A DNA stretch of 64,000 bases, taken from NCBI GenBank assembly GCA_963575745.1, contig CAUYUJ010003980.1, positions 317,143 through 381,142 of the forward strand, given 5' to 3'. The position numbers and the translations under genes are program-made. Numbering within the stretch: the stretch's first letter is position 1; every line of letters starts with the position of its first letter. The notes under the pieces were generated by a model. That model saw nothing but the letters and a program-made list of their open reading frames with translations. It was not told the DNA's origin and ran no database searches. Shown piece after piece: positions 49,975 through 63,092 of this stretch. Source of the DNA: Prorocentrum cordatum. Taxonomy: Eukaryota > Sar > Dinophyceae > Prorocentrales > Prorocentraceae.

Positions 49975-51000
49975 CAGTGCAATCCAGGTGGTGCAATCAA
50001 CTTGGTGCAATCTAGGTGGTGCAATCCATGTGATGCAACCGACACAGTGCAAAGTAATGTAAAGCAATGCAGAGCCATGCAAAGCAATGCAAAGCAATGC
50101 AAAGCAATGCAAAGCAATGCAGAGACGTGTAAAGCATTACAGAGCAATGCAAATCACCGAAGAGCAATGCAAACGAACGTAAAGAAACAGCAACGCAAGG
50201 GAAAGCAATGCTACACAAGGCAAGGCAATGCGAACCAATGCAAAGCAACTCTTCACAATGTAATGCAAAGCAGTGAAAAGCAATGCAAAGCCATGCAATG
50301 CAGTGCAACGCAATACAACGCGGAGCAATGAAAAACACTGCAAAACAATGCAGTTGATCGCAATGCAATTGCAATGTAATGCAACGCAATGCCAATACAT
50401 GCAATACAGCGCAAAACAATGCGAAGCCATGCAACGCAATGCAAATGCTAAGCGTTGTGAAGCAATGCAAAGCAATGCGAAGCAATGATGCTCAATGCTA
50501 CCCCACTGCACTTGCAAAGCAGAAAGCTATGTCAAGAAACGCGAAGCAACGCAAAGCAACGCAAGGCCATAGCAACTCCAACCGATGCAACGCAGTGCAA
50601 AGCGATACAAAGCGATGCCATGAACTGCAAAACAATGCGAATTAATACACAGCAGTGCAAATCAACGCAATGCAACGCAAAGCCTTTGCATTGCAATGCA
50701 ACGCAATGCAAAACAATGCAAAGCAATGCAAAGTAATGCCACACAATGCAAAGCAATGCAACGCAATGCACTGCAAATGCTAAGCCTTTCGCAACAACGC
50801 AAAACATTTCCGACGTTGCACTGCACTTGCTAACGCAGAAAGCATTGTCAACCAACGTAACGTAACGCAGAGCAAAACAAAGCAACGCAAAGCAAAGTAA
50901 TGCAACGCAAGACAATGTAAAGCAATGCAGAGCAGCGCAAACACAACGCAACGCAACACAACACACTGCAGAGCAGTGCAATGCGAGGCAAAGCAACGCA
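49975..51000 (+). repeat. GCAAT/GCAAA pentamer array
   Basis: About 1 kb of degenerate AATGCAAAGC units with TTCGC and CCAT variants. As the period is five, frames are open on both strands: AKQCKAMQSN repeats on plus and hydrophobic ALLCIALHCF repeats on minus. The left edge (49975-50050) has GTGCAATC.A.GTGGTGCAATC words that also occur singly at 51430, 56790-56830 and 59380-59465 kb, hinting the array grew from them. Confidence 0.9.
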
Positions 51001-51399
51001 AATTGATACAAAACGATTTTTTATATAAAAATCAGAGCAATCCAAAGCAATGCAGAAGAAAGAAAGCCGTGCACGTCAGGGGTGCTTTTGCCATGTGGCG
51101 AAAAGGTGAGAAAGTCGTATACGTTGCGCTTCCGGCCGCAGGAATGCAAAGTGATGCAAAGCAGCGCAATACGATTGCAACGCGATTGCAATGCAACGGC
51201 AACGGCGGCGACAGGCGGCGACGAGCGGCAACGAGGTGGCTGGACCGTCACTCGGGCCCAGCGGCGATGGCGGCGACGATCGGCGACGCGCGGCACGGGG
51301 GCCCAACAGCGACGGGGGCGACGGGCGGCGGCGGGCGGCAACGAGCCAGCCGGACCAGCACTGGAGCTCAGTTACCATAGAAGCTAAGTAAAAACCCCG

Positions 51400-53400
51400 T
51401 GTTAGCCAGCGTGGACCCCAAGCCCTATTCTTGCAGTCTACGCGGTGCAATCTACGTGTTGCAATTGACTTTTACCTATGAGTTGACACATCCCATGCTC
51501 TTGCAAAGATCCCACCCACCCACCCGCAACTTGGTTTGCAAAACCAATGCGGTGGCGATTGCGATGCATGCGTGGCGTTCGCTGGTCCATCTCTGCGGCC
51601 GCGCCAACCCTAGCACGCGTGCGCAGCGGCCAGCTAGTTTGGCGCGTCCGGCGCGGCCGCGGTGGCGCCGACCGCTGGGCGCATTCCAGCGGGCTTGGAC
51701 GGGCGCGGTATCGTGGCAACGCCGACTATTGTAGACGCGATGATGATAGTGGCGATGCTGGTGACGATGATCGTACCGACGAAACCGCGGCCAGTGCGGG
51801 CGCCGGTGCTGATCACGCCGACGACGATGACGGCGTCCTCGCGTCGGCGATGAAAGTTTAGGAAAGAATTCGACATGCGCGCGCGGCCGACGCGCGAGAG
51901 TGGCCCGCATGGTTGCATTTGACACGGATCGTGCCCCCCAGCACGCGCGCAAAGGCGCGAGAATGTTGTCGGCATGCGGCGCCAGAGGCTCGTTTGGCAG
52001 AATTCCATGAAGATGCTGGAATACCTAAGGTTGTCTCAAGAATTCGCAAAAGCGTGCGCGCAAGCTGTTTTTGAAAACTGGCGTTGCGAAGCCTTGTGTT
52101 TTTGAATGTTTTTTGGACGCTCGGTTTTGAAATCGCTACAGAACCCCTTGTTTTTTGACGAGTATCGGCATGCGCGCGCGACGACGCGCGCGCGCGTGCA
52201 TTTCGCCCCGCTCTGCTGCAAAATATTATCGCGCGAAGGCGTTCGAACGATTTCGATGTGCGCGCACGCGAAGCCCGTTTGGTAGCATTTTCGGAACATG
52301 TTGAACACCTTTTTTAAAACCAAAAAAAACAAGAGCGCGCGCACGCATATTTGAAGATCCGCGTTACGAAACCATGTTTGTTTATTTTCTTTGGACACTC
52401 GATTTTAACATCCTTCCGACAGCACGCGTTTTTGAAGGATTTCGGCACGCGCGCGCGACGGCGCGCGCGTGCGCACTCCGGCTCGATTTTTTTGCAAGGG
52501 ACTCTTGAAACCTGATGATTCTGGGTAAACGAATGTGCGCACACAAGATGGGTTGCAGAAGATGGCGGGGGGGTCGATACCGGCCTGGCTGGGATGGCAC
52601 GAATTCATATATATATATATATATATATATATAGGATGGGAGATGGGGCAGAATCACATGTAAAATATCGATAAAACCGGGGGGGATTTGTTTTCACAAA
52701 AAAAGAAAGAACAGAAATTGAAGTGAACAACCGAGCTTGCACATCCCACGCTCTTGCAAACATCCCGCCCGCCCACCCGCCCACCCGCACTTGGCCTGCA
52801 AAACCCACGCGGTGGCGATAGCGATGAGTGCTCGGCGTTAGCTGCTCCATCTCTGCGGCCGCGCCAACCCAATCGCGCCGGCAGCGGCCAGCTAGTTTGG
52901 CGCGACTGGCGCGGCCGCGGTGGCGCTGACCGCTGGGCGCATCCCGACCTGGCACTTCACTGCGAGTCGGCGAAATGGGCGGGCGCGGTATCATGGCAAC
53001 ATCGACAACGATAGACACGACGATGATAATAGCGACGCCGGTGACGTTGACAACGACGACGGCGCGGCCAGCGCGGGCGCCCATGCTGATTGCGCCGTCG
53101 ACGATGGCGGCGCCCACGCGTCGGTGATGAAGGTTTTGGAAGAGTTCGACGTGCGCGCGCGGCCGACGCGCGAGTGGCCCGCGCAATCTTATTTGACACG
53201 GATCGCGCCCCCCCCAGCACGCGCGCAAGGGCGCGCGAATGATGTCGGCATGTGGCGCCAGAGGCCCATTTGGCAGGATTCCATGAAAATGATATAAACT
53301 TGTTGTTTCTTAAGAGCGCGCAAGGGCACGAGCGCGCGCTGAATAGAAAACTGACGTTGCGATACCTTGAGTTGTTGTATTTTTTGTGCTGCAGTTGTTC
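51400..53400 (+). repeat. Long-unit repeat family, copies 1-2
   Basis: Two diverged copies of a ~1.2-1.3 kb unit, located by the block TTGCAAACATCCCGCCC (51500 and 52755). Each has, in order, this block, GTTTGCAAAACCCACGCGG, a GCGGCCGCGCC/GGCCAGCTAGTTTGGCGC stretch, a GACGACG-rich acidic-coding stretch, GTTCGACATGCGCGCGCGGCC, AATGATGTCGGCATG, and one or two GCGC palindromes with flanking TTTTTGAA. Copy 2 is cut by the 101-bp satellite. Confidence 0.85.
52606..52633 (+). repeat. TA microsatellite
   Basis: Fourteen AT/TA dinucleotides inside the GGCTGGGATGGCACGAATTC block of a long unit. Confidence 0.9.
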
Positions 53401-53509
53401 CCAACCCTCATTGATTGGGTATTCGTTTTGAATCGAGGGGGGTGGTAGCGCCTCTCCTCCTTATCCCGCCTCCCGCCTCCTCTCGCCTCCTGCCCTCTCT
53501 TCGCCGTCG

Positions 53510-56500
53510 CTGGGGGGCTGCGATCTGCAACACTGTCGCCACTTTCGAAAGCTGCTTGCTGGTGGGTCCTGCGGAGTGACCGCGCAGATCTGAGGTAGAC
53601 CTCGCCGTCCTTGGGGGGCTGCGATCTGCGAAACTGTCGCCACTTTCGAAGGCTGCTGGTGGGTCCTGTGGAGCGAGGCACCGCGCGGACCTGAGCGGGA
53701 CCTCGCCGTCCCTGGGGGGCTGCGATCTGCGAAACTGTCGCCACTTTCGAGGGCTGCTGGTGGGTCCTGCGGACTGTGGCACCGCGCAGACCTGCGCGGG
53801 ACCTCGCCGTCCCTGGGGGGCTGCGATCTGCGGATCTGTCGCCATTTTGAAGGCTGCTGGTGGGTCCTGCGGAGTGAGGCACCGCGCAGATCTGGGCGGG
53901 ACCTCGCCGTCCCTGGGGGGGTGCGATCTTCGAAACGGTCGCCACTTTCGAAGGCTGCTGGCGGGTCCTGCGGGGTGAAACACCGCGCGGACCTGAGCGG
54001 GACCTCGCCGTTCCTTGGGGGCTGCCATCTGCGAAACTGTCGCCACTTTCGAGGGCTGCTGGTGGGTCCTGCGGAGTGAGGCACCGCGCGGACCTGAGCG
54101 GGACCTCGCCGTCCCTGGGGGGGAGCGATCTGCGAAACGGTCGCCACTTTCGAAAGCAGCTGGTGGGTCCTGCGGAGTGAAGCACCGCTGTGACATGAGC
54201 GGGACCTCGCCGTCCCTGGGGGGCTGCGATCTGCGAAACTGTCGCCACTTTCGAGGGCTGCTGGTGGGTCCTGCTGAGTGAGGCACCGCGCGGACCTGAG
54301 CGGTACCTCGCCGTCCCTGGGGAGCTGCGGTCTGCGAAACTGTCGCTATTCTCGCGGGACTGAGCGGGACCTCGCCGTCCCTGGGTGGGGCTGCGATCTG
54401 CGAAACTGTCGCCACTTTCGAGGGCTTCTGGTGGGTCCTGCGGAGTGAAACACCGCGCGGACCTGAGCGGGACCTCGCCGTCCCTGGGGGGCTGCGATCT
54501 GCGAAATTGTCGCCACTTTCGAAGGCTGCTGGTGGGATCTGCGGAGCGAGGCACCGCGCGGACATGAACGTGACCTCGCCGTCCCTGGAGGGCTGCGATC
54601 TGCGAAACTGTCGCCACTTTCGAGGGCTGCTGGTGGGTCCTGCGGAGCGAGGCACCGCGCTGACCTGAGCGGGACCTCGCCGTCCCTGGGGGGGTGCGAT
54701 CTGCGAAACTGTCGCCACTTTCGAAAGCTGCTGGTGGGTCCTGCGGAGTGAAGCACCGCTGTGACATGAGCGGGACCTCGCCGTCCCTGGGGGGCTGCGA
54801 TCTGCGAAACTGTCGCCGCTTTCGAGGGCTGCTGGTGGGTCCTGCGGAGCGAAGCACCGCGCGGGCCTGCCCGGGACCTCGCCGTCCCTGGGGGGCTGCG
54901 ATCTGCGAAACTGTCGCCACTTTCGAGGGCTTGGGGCACCGCGCGGACCTGAGCGGGACCTCGCCGTCCCTGGAGGGCTGCGATCTGCGAAACTGTCGCC
55001 ACTTTCGAGGGCTGCTGGTGGGTCCTGCGGACTGTGGCACCGCACGGACCTGGGCGGGACCTCGCCGTGCCTGGGGGGCTGCGATCTGCGAAATGTCGCC
55101 ACTTTCGAGGGCTGCTGGTGGGTCCTGTGGAGCGAGGCACCGCGCGGACCTGAACGGGACCTCGCCGTGCGTGGGGGGCTGCGATCTGCGAATCTGTCGC
55201 CATTTTCGAGGGCTGCTGGTGGGTCCTGCGGAGCGAAGCACCGCGCGGGCCTGCCCGGGACCTCGCCGTCCCTGGAGGGCTGCGATCTGCGAAACCGCCG
55301 CCACTTCCGAAAGCTGCTGGTGGGTCCAGCGGAGCGAGGCACCGCGCAGATCTGAGCGGGGCCGCGCCGTCCCTGGGGGGCTGCGATCTGCTGATCTGTC
55401 GCCGCTTTCGAGGACTGCTGGTGGGTCCTTCGGAGTAAGGCACCGCGCTGATCTAAGCGGGACCTCGCCGTGCCTGGGGGGCTGCGATCTGCGAAACTGT
55501 CGCCACGTTCGACGGGTGCTGGTGAGTCCTGCGGAGGGAAGCACCGCGCAGATCTGAGCGGGACCTCGCCGCCCCTGGGGGGCTGCGATCCGCGAAACGG
55601 TCGCCACTTTCGAGGGCTGCTGGAGGGTCCTGCGGAGTGAGGCACCGCGCGGATCTGAGCGGGACCTCGCCGTCCCTGGGGGGCTGCGATCTGTGAAACG
55701 ATCGCCACGTTCGAGGGCTGTTGGTGGGTCCAGCGGAGCGGGGCACCGCGCAGATCTGAGCGGGACCTCGCCGCCCCTGGGGGGCTGCGATCTGCGAAAC
55801 TGTCGCCACTTTCGAAGGCTGCTGGTAGGTCCAGCGGAGTGGGGCACCGCGCGGACCTGAGCGGGACCTCGCCGTCCCTGGGGGGCTGCGATCTGCTGTT
55901 CTGTCGCCACTTTCGAAGGCTGCTGGTGGGTCCAGCGGAGTAAAGCACTGCGCAGATCTGGGCGGGACCTCGCCACCCCTGAGAGGCTGCGATCTGCGAA
56001 GCTGTCGTCACTTTCGAGGGCTGCTGGTGGGTCCAGCAGAGTGAGGCGCTGCGCGGATCTGAGCGGGACCTCGCCGTCCCTGGGGGGCTGCGATCTGCGA
56101 AGCTGTCGCCACTTTCGAGGGCTGCTGGTGGGTCCTGCGGAGTGGGGCACCGCGCAGATCTGAGCGGGACCTCGCCGTCCCTGAGGGGCTGCGATCTGCG
56201 AAGCTGTCGCCACTTTCGAGGGCTGCTGGTGGGTCCTGCGGAGTGAGGCACCGCGCAGATCTGGGCGGGACCTCGCCGTCCCTGGGGGGCTGCGATCTGC
56301 GAAACTGTCGCCACTTTCGAGGGCTGCTGGTGGGTCCAGCGGAGTGAGGCACCGCGCAGATCTGAGCCGGGCCTCGCCGTCCTTGGGGGGCTGCGATCTG
56401 CGAAACCATCGCAACTTTCGAAGGCTGGTGGCGGGTTCAGCGGAGCGAGGTACCAGGCAGATCTGAGCGAGACATCGCAATCCTTGGGGGGCTGCGAGCC
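53510..56500 (-). repeat. 101-bp satellite, about 29 copies
   Basis: The word CTGCGATCTGCGAAACTGTC starts units at 53619, 53720, 53821, 54022, 54224, 54492, 54593 and onward, spaced 101 bases. A 66-bp and an 81-bp unit (near 54325-54391 and 54897-54978) and a 100-bp unit show internal deletions. The reverse strand lacks stops in all three frames of the consensus, so overlapping frames of 1076 (53310-56540) and 968 codons (53408-56314) are open. They read a 101-residue cycle (RKWRQFRRSQPPRDGEVPL, ESGDSFADRSPPGTARS, SKVATVSQIAAPQGRRGP). Coding is unproven. Confidence 0.95.
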
Positions 56501-59500
56501 TCACGAATGCCGCTCGCAGAAGCATATGCGCCCATGTCACGTCACCACCTCCGTATAACGTCTCCCAAGCTACTCATGCCCCGCAGTGCGCAAAGGTTGG
56601 GTACGTCGCCAGGGTAAGTTTCAGAGGATGACGGGGAGGGGTCGATGCTGGCTGGGCTGGGATGGTATGAATTCGTATTCAGGATGGACGATCGGGCATC
56701 ATCATATGTACATTGCAACAAAGGTGGACCGAAAAAGCCCTGGGGGGACCCCGTCTCTTTTTAGAATGGGGAATGTATGCGAGGCGACCTATGTAATGCA
56801 ATCTACGCGGTGCAACCTACGCGATGCAATTAACCATGCCAAACTTAAAGTTGTCGACTCTGCTGCACGCGCAATCATCCCGCCCGCCCACCTGCAACGT
56901 AGTTCGCAAAGCCCACGCGGAGGCGATTGCGATGAGTGCTTGGCGTTGGCTGGTGCATCTGCGCGGCCGCGGTAGCCCGCGCATGCTCGCGTGCGCAGAG
57001 GCCAGCTAGTTTGGCGCGACCGACGCGAACGTTATATCACGGCAACGTCGACTACGGTAAGCACGATGATGATAGTAGCGATGCTGGTGGCGATGTTGAC
57101 GACGACGACGGCACGGCCAGTAGCGGCGCCGATGCTGACCGCGCCGGCGACGATGGCGGCGCCCGCGCGTCGGCGAAGAAGGTTTCGAGAAGAGTTCGAC
57201 ATGCGCACGCGGCCGACGCGCGGGAGTGGCCCGCGCGATATTATTTGACGCGGTCCGCGCCCCCCCAGCACTCGCGCGCGAGCGCTCGAATGATTTCGGC
57301 GCGCGGCGCGAGGAGCCCGTCTAGCAGAATCCGATTAAAAGATTGAGATTCCAATGGTTGTCCTGAGAACTCGCACGAGCGCGAGCGCAGGCTTGTTTGA
57401 AGACTGATGTTGCGAGACCATGTGCTTTTATGGCCTCGCGACGCTCGGTTTCAAAATCCTCGCGACGCGCGAAGCTTCTGATGTCGGCGCGCGCGCGCGA
57501 CGACGCGAGCGCGCGCGCAATTCGCCCCACGTTTTGCAAAAGGGTTCTCGCGACAGCACGCGCGCGAGGGCGTTCGAGCGATTTCGACGTGCGCGAGCGC
57601 GAAACCCCGTGTGGTAGCAGTTTCTGACAACGCTGAAAAATAGAATTGTCAAGCATGTGCAAGCGCGCGAGCGCGCAATTTCGATCTGAAAATTGCCATG
57701 GGATAGCGTGTCACGAAGCGTTGTGTTTAAGATGCTGCTTGGACACTCGATTTAAAAACCCGTGCGACACCACATATTTTTAAAAAAGGATTTCGGCGCG
57801 CGCGCGGCGACGCCCGCACGTGCGTTTCGCCCAGTGTTTCGCCAAGGATTCTTATCAATTGATGTTTTCTCATAAACGAGTGCGCGCATACAATTTTTTG
57901 GAGAGAATGACGGGGGGGGGATGCGAGTTTGGCTGGGACGGTACGAGTTCATATTCAGGATGGGCGATGGGGCAACGTCATGTGTAAATTGCAAGGCGAA
58001 AAGTGTCGCCGATAATCCGATGGGGGGGGTACCATCTAATTTCTGATAAGAAAAGAGATTCTACGTGGTGCAATTAACTTCCGCGCAGCGAATCGTCGAC
58101 TCACCGCTGGCGAAATCGCCGCGCCCACCCGCGACCCGGTTTGCAAAGCCAGCGCGGCGGCGATTGCGATGAGTGCTTGGCATTGGCTGCCGCGTCACTG
58201 CGGCCGCGCTAGACCGCGCGTGCTCGCGCGCGCAGCAGCCGGCTAGTTTGGCGCCGCCGACGCGGTCTCGGCGGCGCTGACCGCTGGGCACATCCCGGCG
58301 GGCACTTCACTGCGAGTCGGCGACATGAGCGGGCGCGGCATCATGGCAACGTCGACGACGGTATAGACGACGATGCTACTAGCGGTGTTGGCGACGATGA
58401 TGACAGCCGCAACGGCGCGGCCAGTGACGGCGCCGATGCTGATCGCGCAGACGACGATGACGGCGCCCTCGCGTCGGCGATGAAGGTTTTGGAAGGAGGT
58501 CGATGCGCGCGCGGCCGACGCGCGAGAGTGGCCGGCATTGTACTATTTGACGCGGATCGCGCCCCCCCCCCTCCAGCACGCGCACAAGGGCGCTCGAATG
58601 ATCTTGGCGCGCGGCGCGAGTGGCTCGCTTGGTAACAACATGTTAAAACACGTATGTTTTTGGTTCAGAATTCGCCAAGGCGCGAAAGTGCTTCGCTTGG
58701 GGAGGAAACTGAATTGCAAAACCGTGCGTGTTTATATGTGTTTGGGCAATCGATATTGGAATCCTTACGGCACCAACGGTCGTTGCAGGATTTCGGCGCC
58801 GTCGCGCGAGCGCGCGGGCAGATCGCCTCGTCGTTCGCAACGGATTCTCGCGACAGCGCGCGCGCGGGGGCGCTCGAGCGATTTTGAAATGCGCGCGAGA
58901 CCCGTTTGGTAGCAGTTCGTGAAAATATTGAATTATTGAAAAGCAATTAACACTTGTCCAACGAATTCGCAAGTACGCGCGCGCAAGCTTTTTTGAAAAA
59001 CCGCGTTGCGGAACGATTACTTTCATGTGTTTTGGACGCTCGGTTTTCCAATCCTGACGAAAACGACGGCGTTGGAAAGATTTCGGCGCGCGCGCACTTC
59101 GGGTCGTCTTTTTTTTTTTTTTTTGTGGTGCAGAAAGGATGCTTGAAAACTGCTGACCTTAGATAAACGAGCGTGCGCTCATACTATTTCTTGCACAGGG
59201 TGGCGGGGAGGAGGATTGGCGCTGGCTGGGATGTGATGGCATGAATTCATAGCCAGGGTGGGCGATGGAGCAGAATCGCGTGTACATTGCATGCGAAAAA
59301 TGGCACCGATAATCCTGGGAGAGGGGGGATTTATGCTAACAAATGAGAATCTACGCGGCGCATTGTATACAATGCAATATGTGCGGTGCAATCTACGTGG
59401 CACAATGTCTGCGATGCAACCTATGTAACGCAACCCGCGCAGTGCAATCTACGCGGTGCAATTGACTACCCTGCGCCGCGCTTGATCACCTCCACTGCTC

Positions 59501-60170
59501 GCGCGAACATCCCACCCACCCACCCGCAACTTGGCTTGCAAAACCCACGCGTTGGCGATTGCGACGCATGCTTGGCGTTGGCTGGTGCATCCCTGCGGCC
59601 GCGCCAACTCTAGCACGCGCCCGCAGCGGCCGGCTAGTTTGGCGCCGCCGACGCGGCCGCGGCGGCGCTGACCGCTGGGCGCATCCAAGCGGGCACTGCA
59701 CTGCAAGTTGGCGACTTGAGCGGGCGCGGCATCATGGCAACGTCGATGAAGGTATAGACGATGATGCTAGTAGCGGTGTTGGCGACGATGATGACAGCCG
59801 CAACGGCGCGGCCAGTGACGGCGCCGATGCTGATCGCGCCGACGACGATGACGGCGCCCTCGCGTCGGCGATGAAGGTTTTGGAAGGAGTTCGACGCGCG
59901 CGCGCGGCCGACGCGCGAGAGTGGCCCGCATGGTTTCATTCGACACGGGCGGCGCCCCCCCCCTCCCAGCACGCGCGCAAGGGCGCGCGAATGATGTCGG
60001 CATGCGGCGCCAGAGGGCCGTTTGGCAGAATCCCATGGAGATGTTGAACAACCAATGGGTTTCTCAAGCATTTCGAAAACTGATGTTGCGAAACCTGTTG
60101 TGTTTGAATGTGGTTTGGGCATTCGGTTTTGAAGTCCTTCCGGAAACGAAAATGTTCTAAAGATTGCGGC

Positions 60171-60197
60171 ACGCGCGCGCGACGACGCGCGCGCGTG
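60171..60197. repeat. Perfect 11-bp GC-alternating hairpin
   Basis: ACGCGCGCGCG-ACGA-CGCGCGCGCGT: an 11-bp perfect stem of alternating purine-pyrimidine with a 4-nt loop. Near-identical hairpins occur at about 52166-52200, 52441-52474, 57488-57520, 60485-60515, 61450-61485, 61752-61790, 63172-63202 and 63632-63662. Confidence 0.85.
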
Positions 60198-62899
60198 CAC
60201 TTCGTCGCATTTGTTACAAATGATTCTCGCGACGGCACGCGCGCAGAGGCGTTCGAACGATTTCGACATGCGCGCGCGAAATCCGTTTGATCGCATTGTT
60301 AACATTTTGAACAGCATAAGGTTTCTTCAGAATTCACAAGAACGCGCGCGCGCTCTTTTTTCAAAACCCGCTGTCAGAAACCACATTTGTTCCTTTCCGT
60401 GTTATTTTCTGTTGACGCTCGATATTTGAATCATGGCGGAACCGAAGGGTTTTTTTCTCTTTATATGTATGTATATATATGGATTTCGGCATGCGCGCGC
60501 GACGACGCGCGCGCGTGCACTTCGTCAATTTTTGTTGCGCAAGGGGTTCTTGACAACTGATGATGTTTGATAAACGAGCGCGCGCGCATAGAATTCTTGG
60601 CAGAAGATGGCGGGGGGGGGAGTCGATGCTGGCTCGGCTGGGATGGTGCGATGACGCATTTAGGGTGGGCGATGAGACAGAAACGCATGACATTGCAATG
60701 CGAGAACGGGGGCCGATAAACCTTGGGGGTGCGTGGGGGGGGGGATTCATGTTTTTTCCCGAAATGAGAACTAATGTCTGTTCGCAGTGGGTCGTCAACT
60801 CCACTGCTCTTGCAAACATCCCGCCCACCCGCCCGCAACTCGGTTAGGAAAAGCCCACGCGGTGGCCGCGCTGGCCCGCGCGTGCTCGCGCGCGCAGGGG
60901 CCAGCCAGTCTGGCGTGACCGACGCGAGCGCGGCGGCGCTGACCGCTGGGCACATCCCAGCGGGCACTTCACTGCGAGTCGGCGACCTGGGCGGGCGCGG
61001 TGCAATGGCAATGTCGAAGACGGTAGACGCGACGATGATAGCGGCGACGCTACCGGCGATGTCGACAGCGACGACGGCGCGCCAAGCGACGGCGCCGATG
61101 CCGATCACGTCGACGACGATGACGGCGCCCTCGCGTCGGCGATGAAAGTTTTGGAAAGAGTTCGACACACGCGCGCGGCCCGCGCGCGAGAGCGGCCCGC
61201 ATGGTATAGTTCGACGCAGGCCATGCCCAACCCCAGCACAAGGGCGCGCGACTGATGTCGGCATGCGGCGCCAGAGGACCGTTTGGCAGAATTCCATGGG
61301 CACGTTGGAAGAAAAATTGCTGTCGCAAGAATTCGCCGGCGCGCGAGCGCCAGATTTTCGCGAAAACTGACGCTGCGAAGCCATGCGCTATAAACGGCTT
61401 CGGGGCACTCGGCTTTGACAACCTTGCGACGCCGAAGGTTTCTGACGGATTTCGGCGCGCGCGCGACGACGCGGGCGCGCGCGCTTCGCCTCTACTATTT
61501 TTCTTCTTCGAAGGGTTCTCGCGACAACACGCGCGCAAGGGCGCTCGCATGATTTCGACGTGCGCGCGCGAATCTCGTCTGGTAGCGCGCACAGAACGCG
61601 CTGACAATAACCGGTGGTCTTCTTAAGAGTCCGCGAAGGCGCGCGCGCAACCTTTTGTTTCTAAAGACCGCGTTGCGGAGCCATGTGGTTTACATGTTTT
61701 TGGAGCGCTCGATTTTGAAATCCTTGCAACACCGATAGTTTTCGTGCGATGCCGGCATGCGCGCGCAACGACGCGCGCGCGCGCGTGCCTCGTTACTTTT
61801 GTTGCAAGGGCTCACTGAGAACAAATGAGATTTGATGCGCGAGTGCGCGTGCATAATTTTTGGCGGGGGACGACGGGGGGCGTCGATGCTGGCCTGGCTG
61901 GGATTGCACGCATTCAGAGTGAGGATTGCCGATGGGGCAGAATCACACACGCATTTCAATGCGAAAAAAGGACTCAGAAAATCCCCGGAGGTGGAATCCA
62001 TCCACTTCTAAGAAAAGAATAAACAAACTTTTAGAAACGAGTTGACGCATCCCATGCGCTTGCAAACATCCCACCCGCCCGCCCGCATCTTCGTCTGCAA
62101 AACCCATGCGGCGATGCTTGCGAAGAATGCTCGGCGCTGGCCGGTGCATCTCCGCGGTCGCGCCAGCCCGCGCGCGCAAACGGCGGCCAACTTGTCTGGC
62201 GCGACCGACGCGGCCGCGGCGGCGCCGATCTCCGGGCGCATCCGAGCGGGGACTTCAATGCGAGTCGGCGACCTGGACGGGCGCGGTGCCATGGCAACGT
62301 CGACGACGGTAGACACGGCGATGATAGTAGCGATGCCGGAGACGATGTCGACAGCGACGGCGGCGCGGCAAGCGACGGCGCCGATGCGGGTCGCGCCGAC
62401 GACGATGACGGCGTCCTCGCGTCGCCGGTGAAGGTCGTGGAAGGAGCTCGACATGCGCGCGCGGCCGACGCGCGAGAGCGGCCCGCATGGTTCCATTCGA
62501 CACGGGCGGCGCCCCGCCCAGCACGCGCGCAAGGGCGCGCGAATGATTGCGGCGCGCGGCGCGAGTGGCCCGCTCGGCAGAACGCGATGCAAACATCGAG
62601 AAAAACACAATTTCTGTTTACAAATCGCAAGAGCGCGAGCGCCAGCTTCCGTAAAAACTGACGTCGCGAAACCGAACTCGGTTGTGACATCCTTGCGCGG
62701 CCTATGGATTTTGAACGATTTCGGCATTCGCGCGACGACGCGCGCGCTTCGCCATCTTGATGTCCGACAGGGATCTCGCGACAGCACGCTCGTAGGGGCG
62801 CCCGAGCGATTTCGACGCGCGTGAACGCGAAGCTCGCGTGGTAGCACGTTCTGAACAGGTTGAAACAAAAACCCATGATTTGGTGCGGCTCGCACGAGC

Positions 62900-63040
62900 G
62901 CATATATGTCTATATATATTATATATATATACATACATATATATATACATATATATACATATACATGCACATAAACATATACATATTCACATACATATAC
63001 ATATACATATACATATGCATGTACATGCACATCTATAAGT
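62900..63040 (+). repeat. TATA/CATA-rich microsatellite
   Basis: About 140 bases of ATATAT, ACATAC and CATATAC repeats inside one long unit (copy 7), giving YIYIYIH-type frames. Confidence 0.9.
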
Positions 63041-63053
63041 GTTCACATGCAGA

Positions 63054-63092
63054 TACCCCCCCCCCCAAAAAAAAAAAAACAAAAAAAAAAAA
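63054..63092 (+). repeat. Poly-C/poly-A tract
   Basis: A run of C followed by A-rich sequence (CCCCCCCCC AAAAAAAAAAAA C AAAAAAA), next to the TATA microsatellite. Prone to sequencing or assembly error. Confidence 0.9.

Noticed and set aside
50012-51011. Hydrophobic minus-strand ORFs as membrane proteins
   Set aside because: They are the reverse reading of the GCAAT pentamer array, periodic and without termini of a real protein.
53310-56540. 1076-codon ORF as a conventional gene
   Set aside because: It is entirely a 101-bp satellite with two other frames also open; no start, domain or codon signature supports a gene. Kept as a finding.
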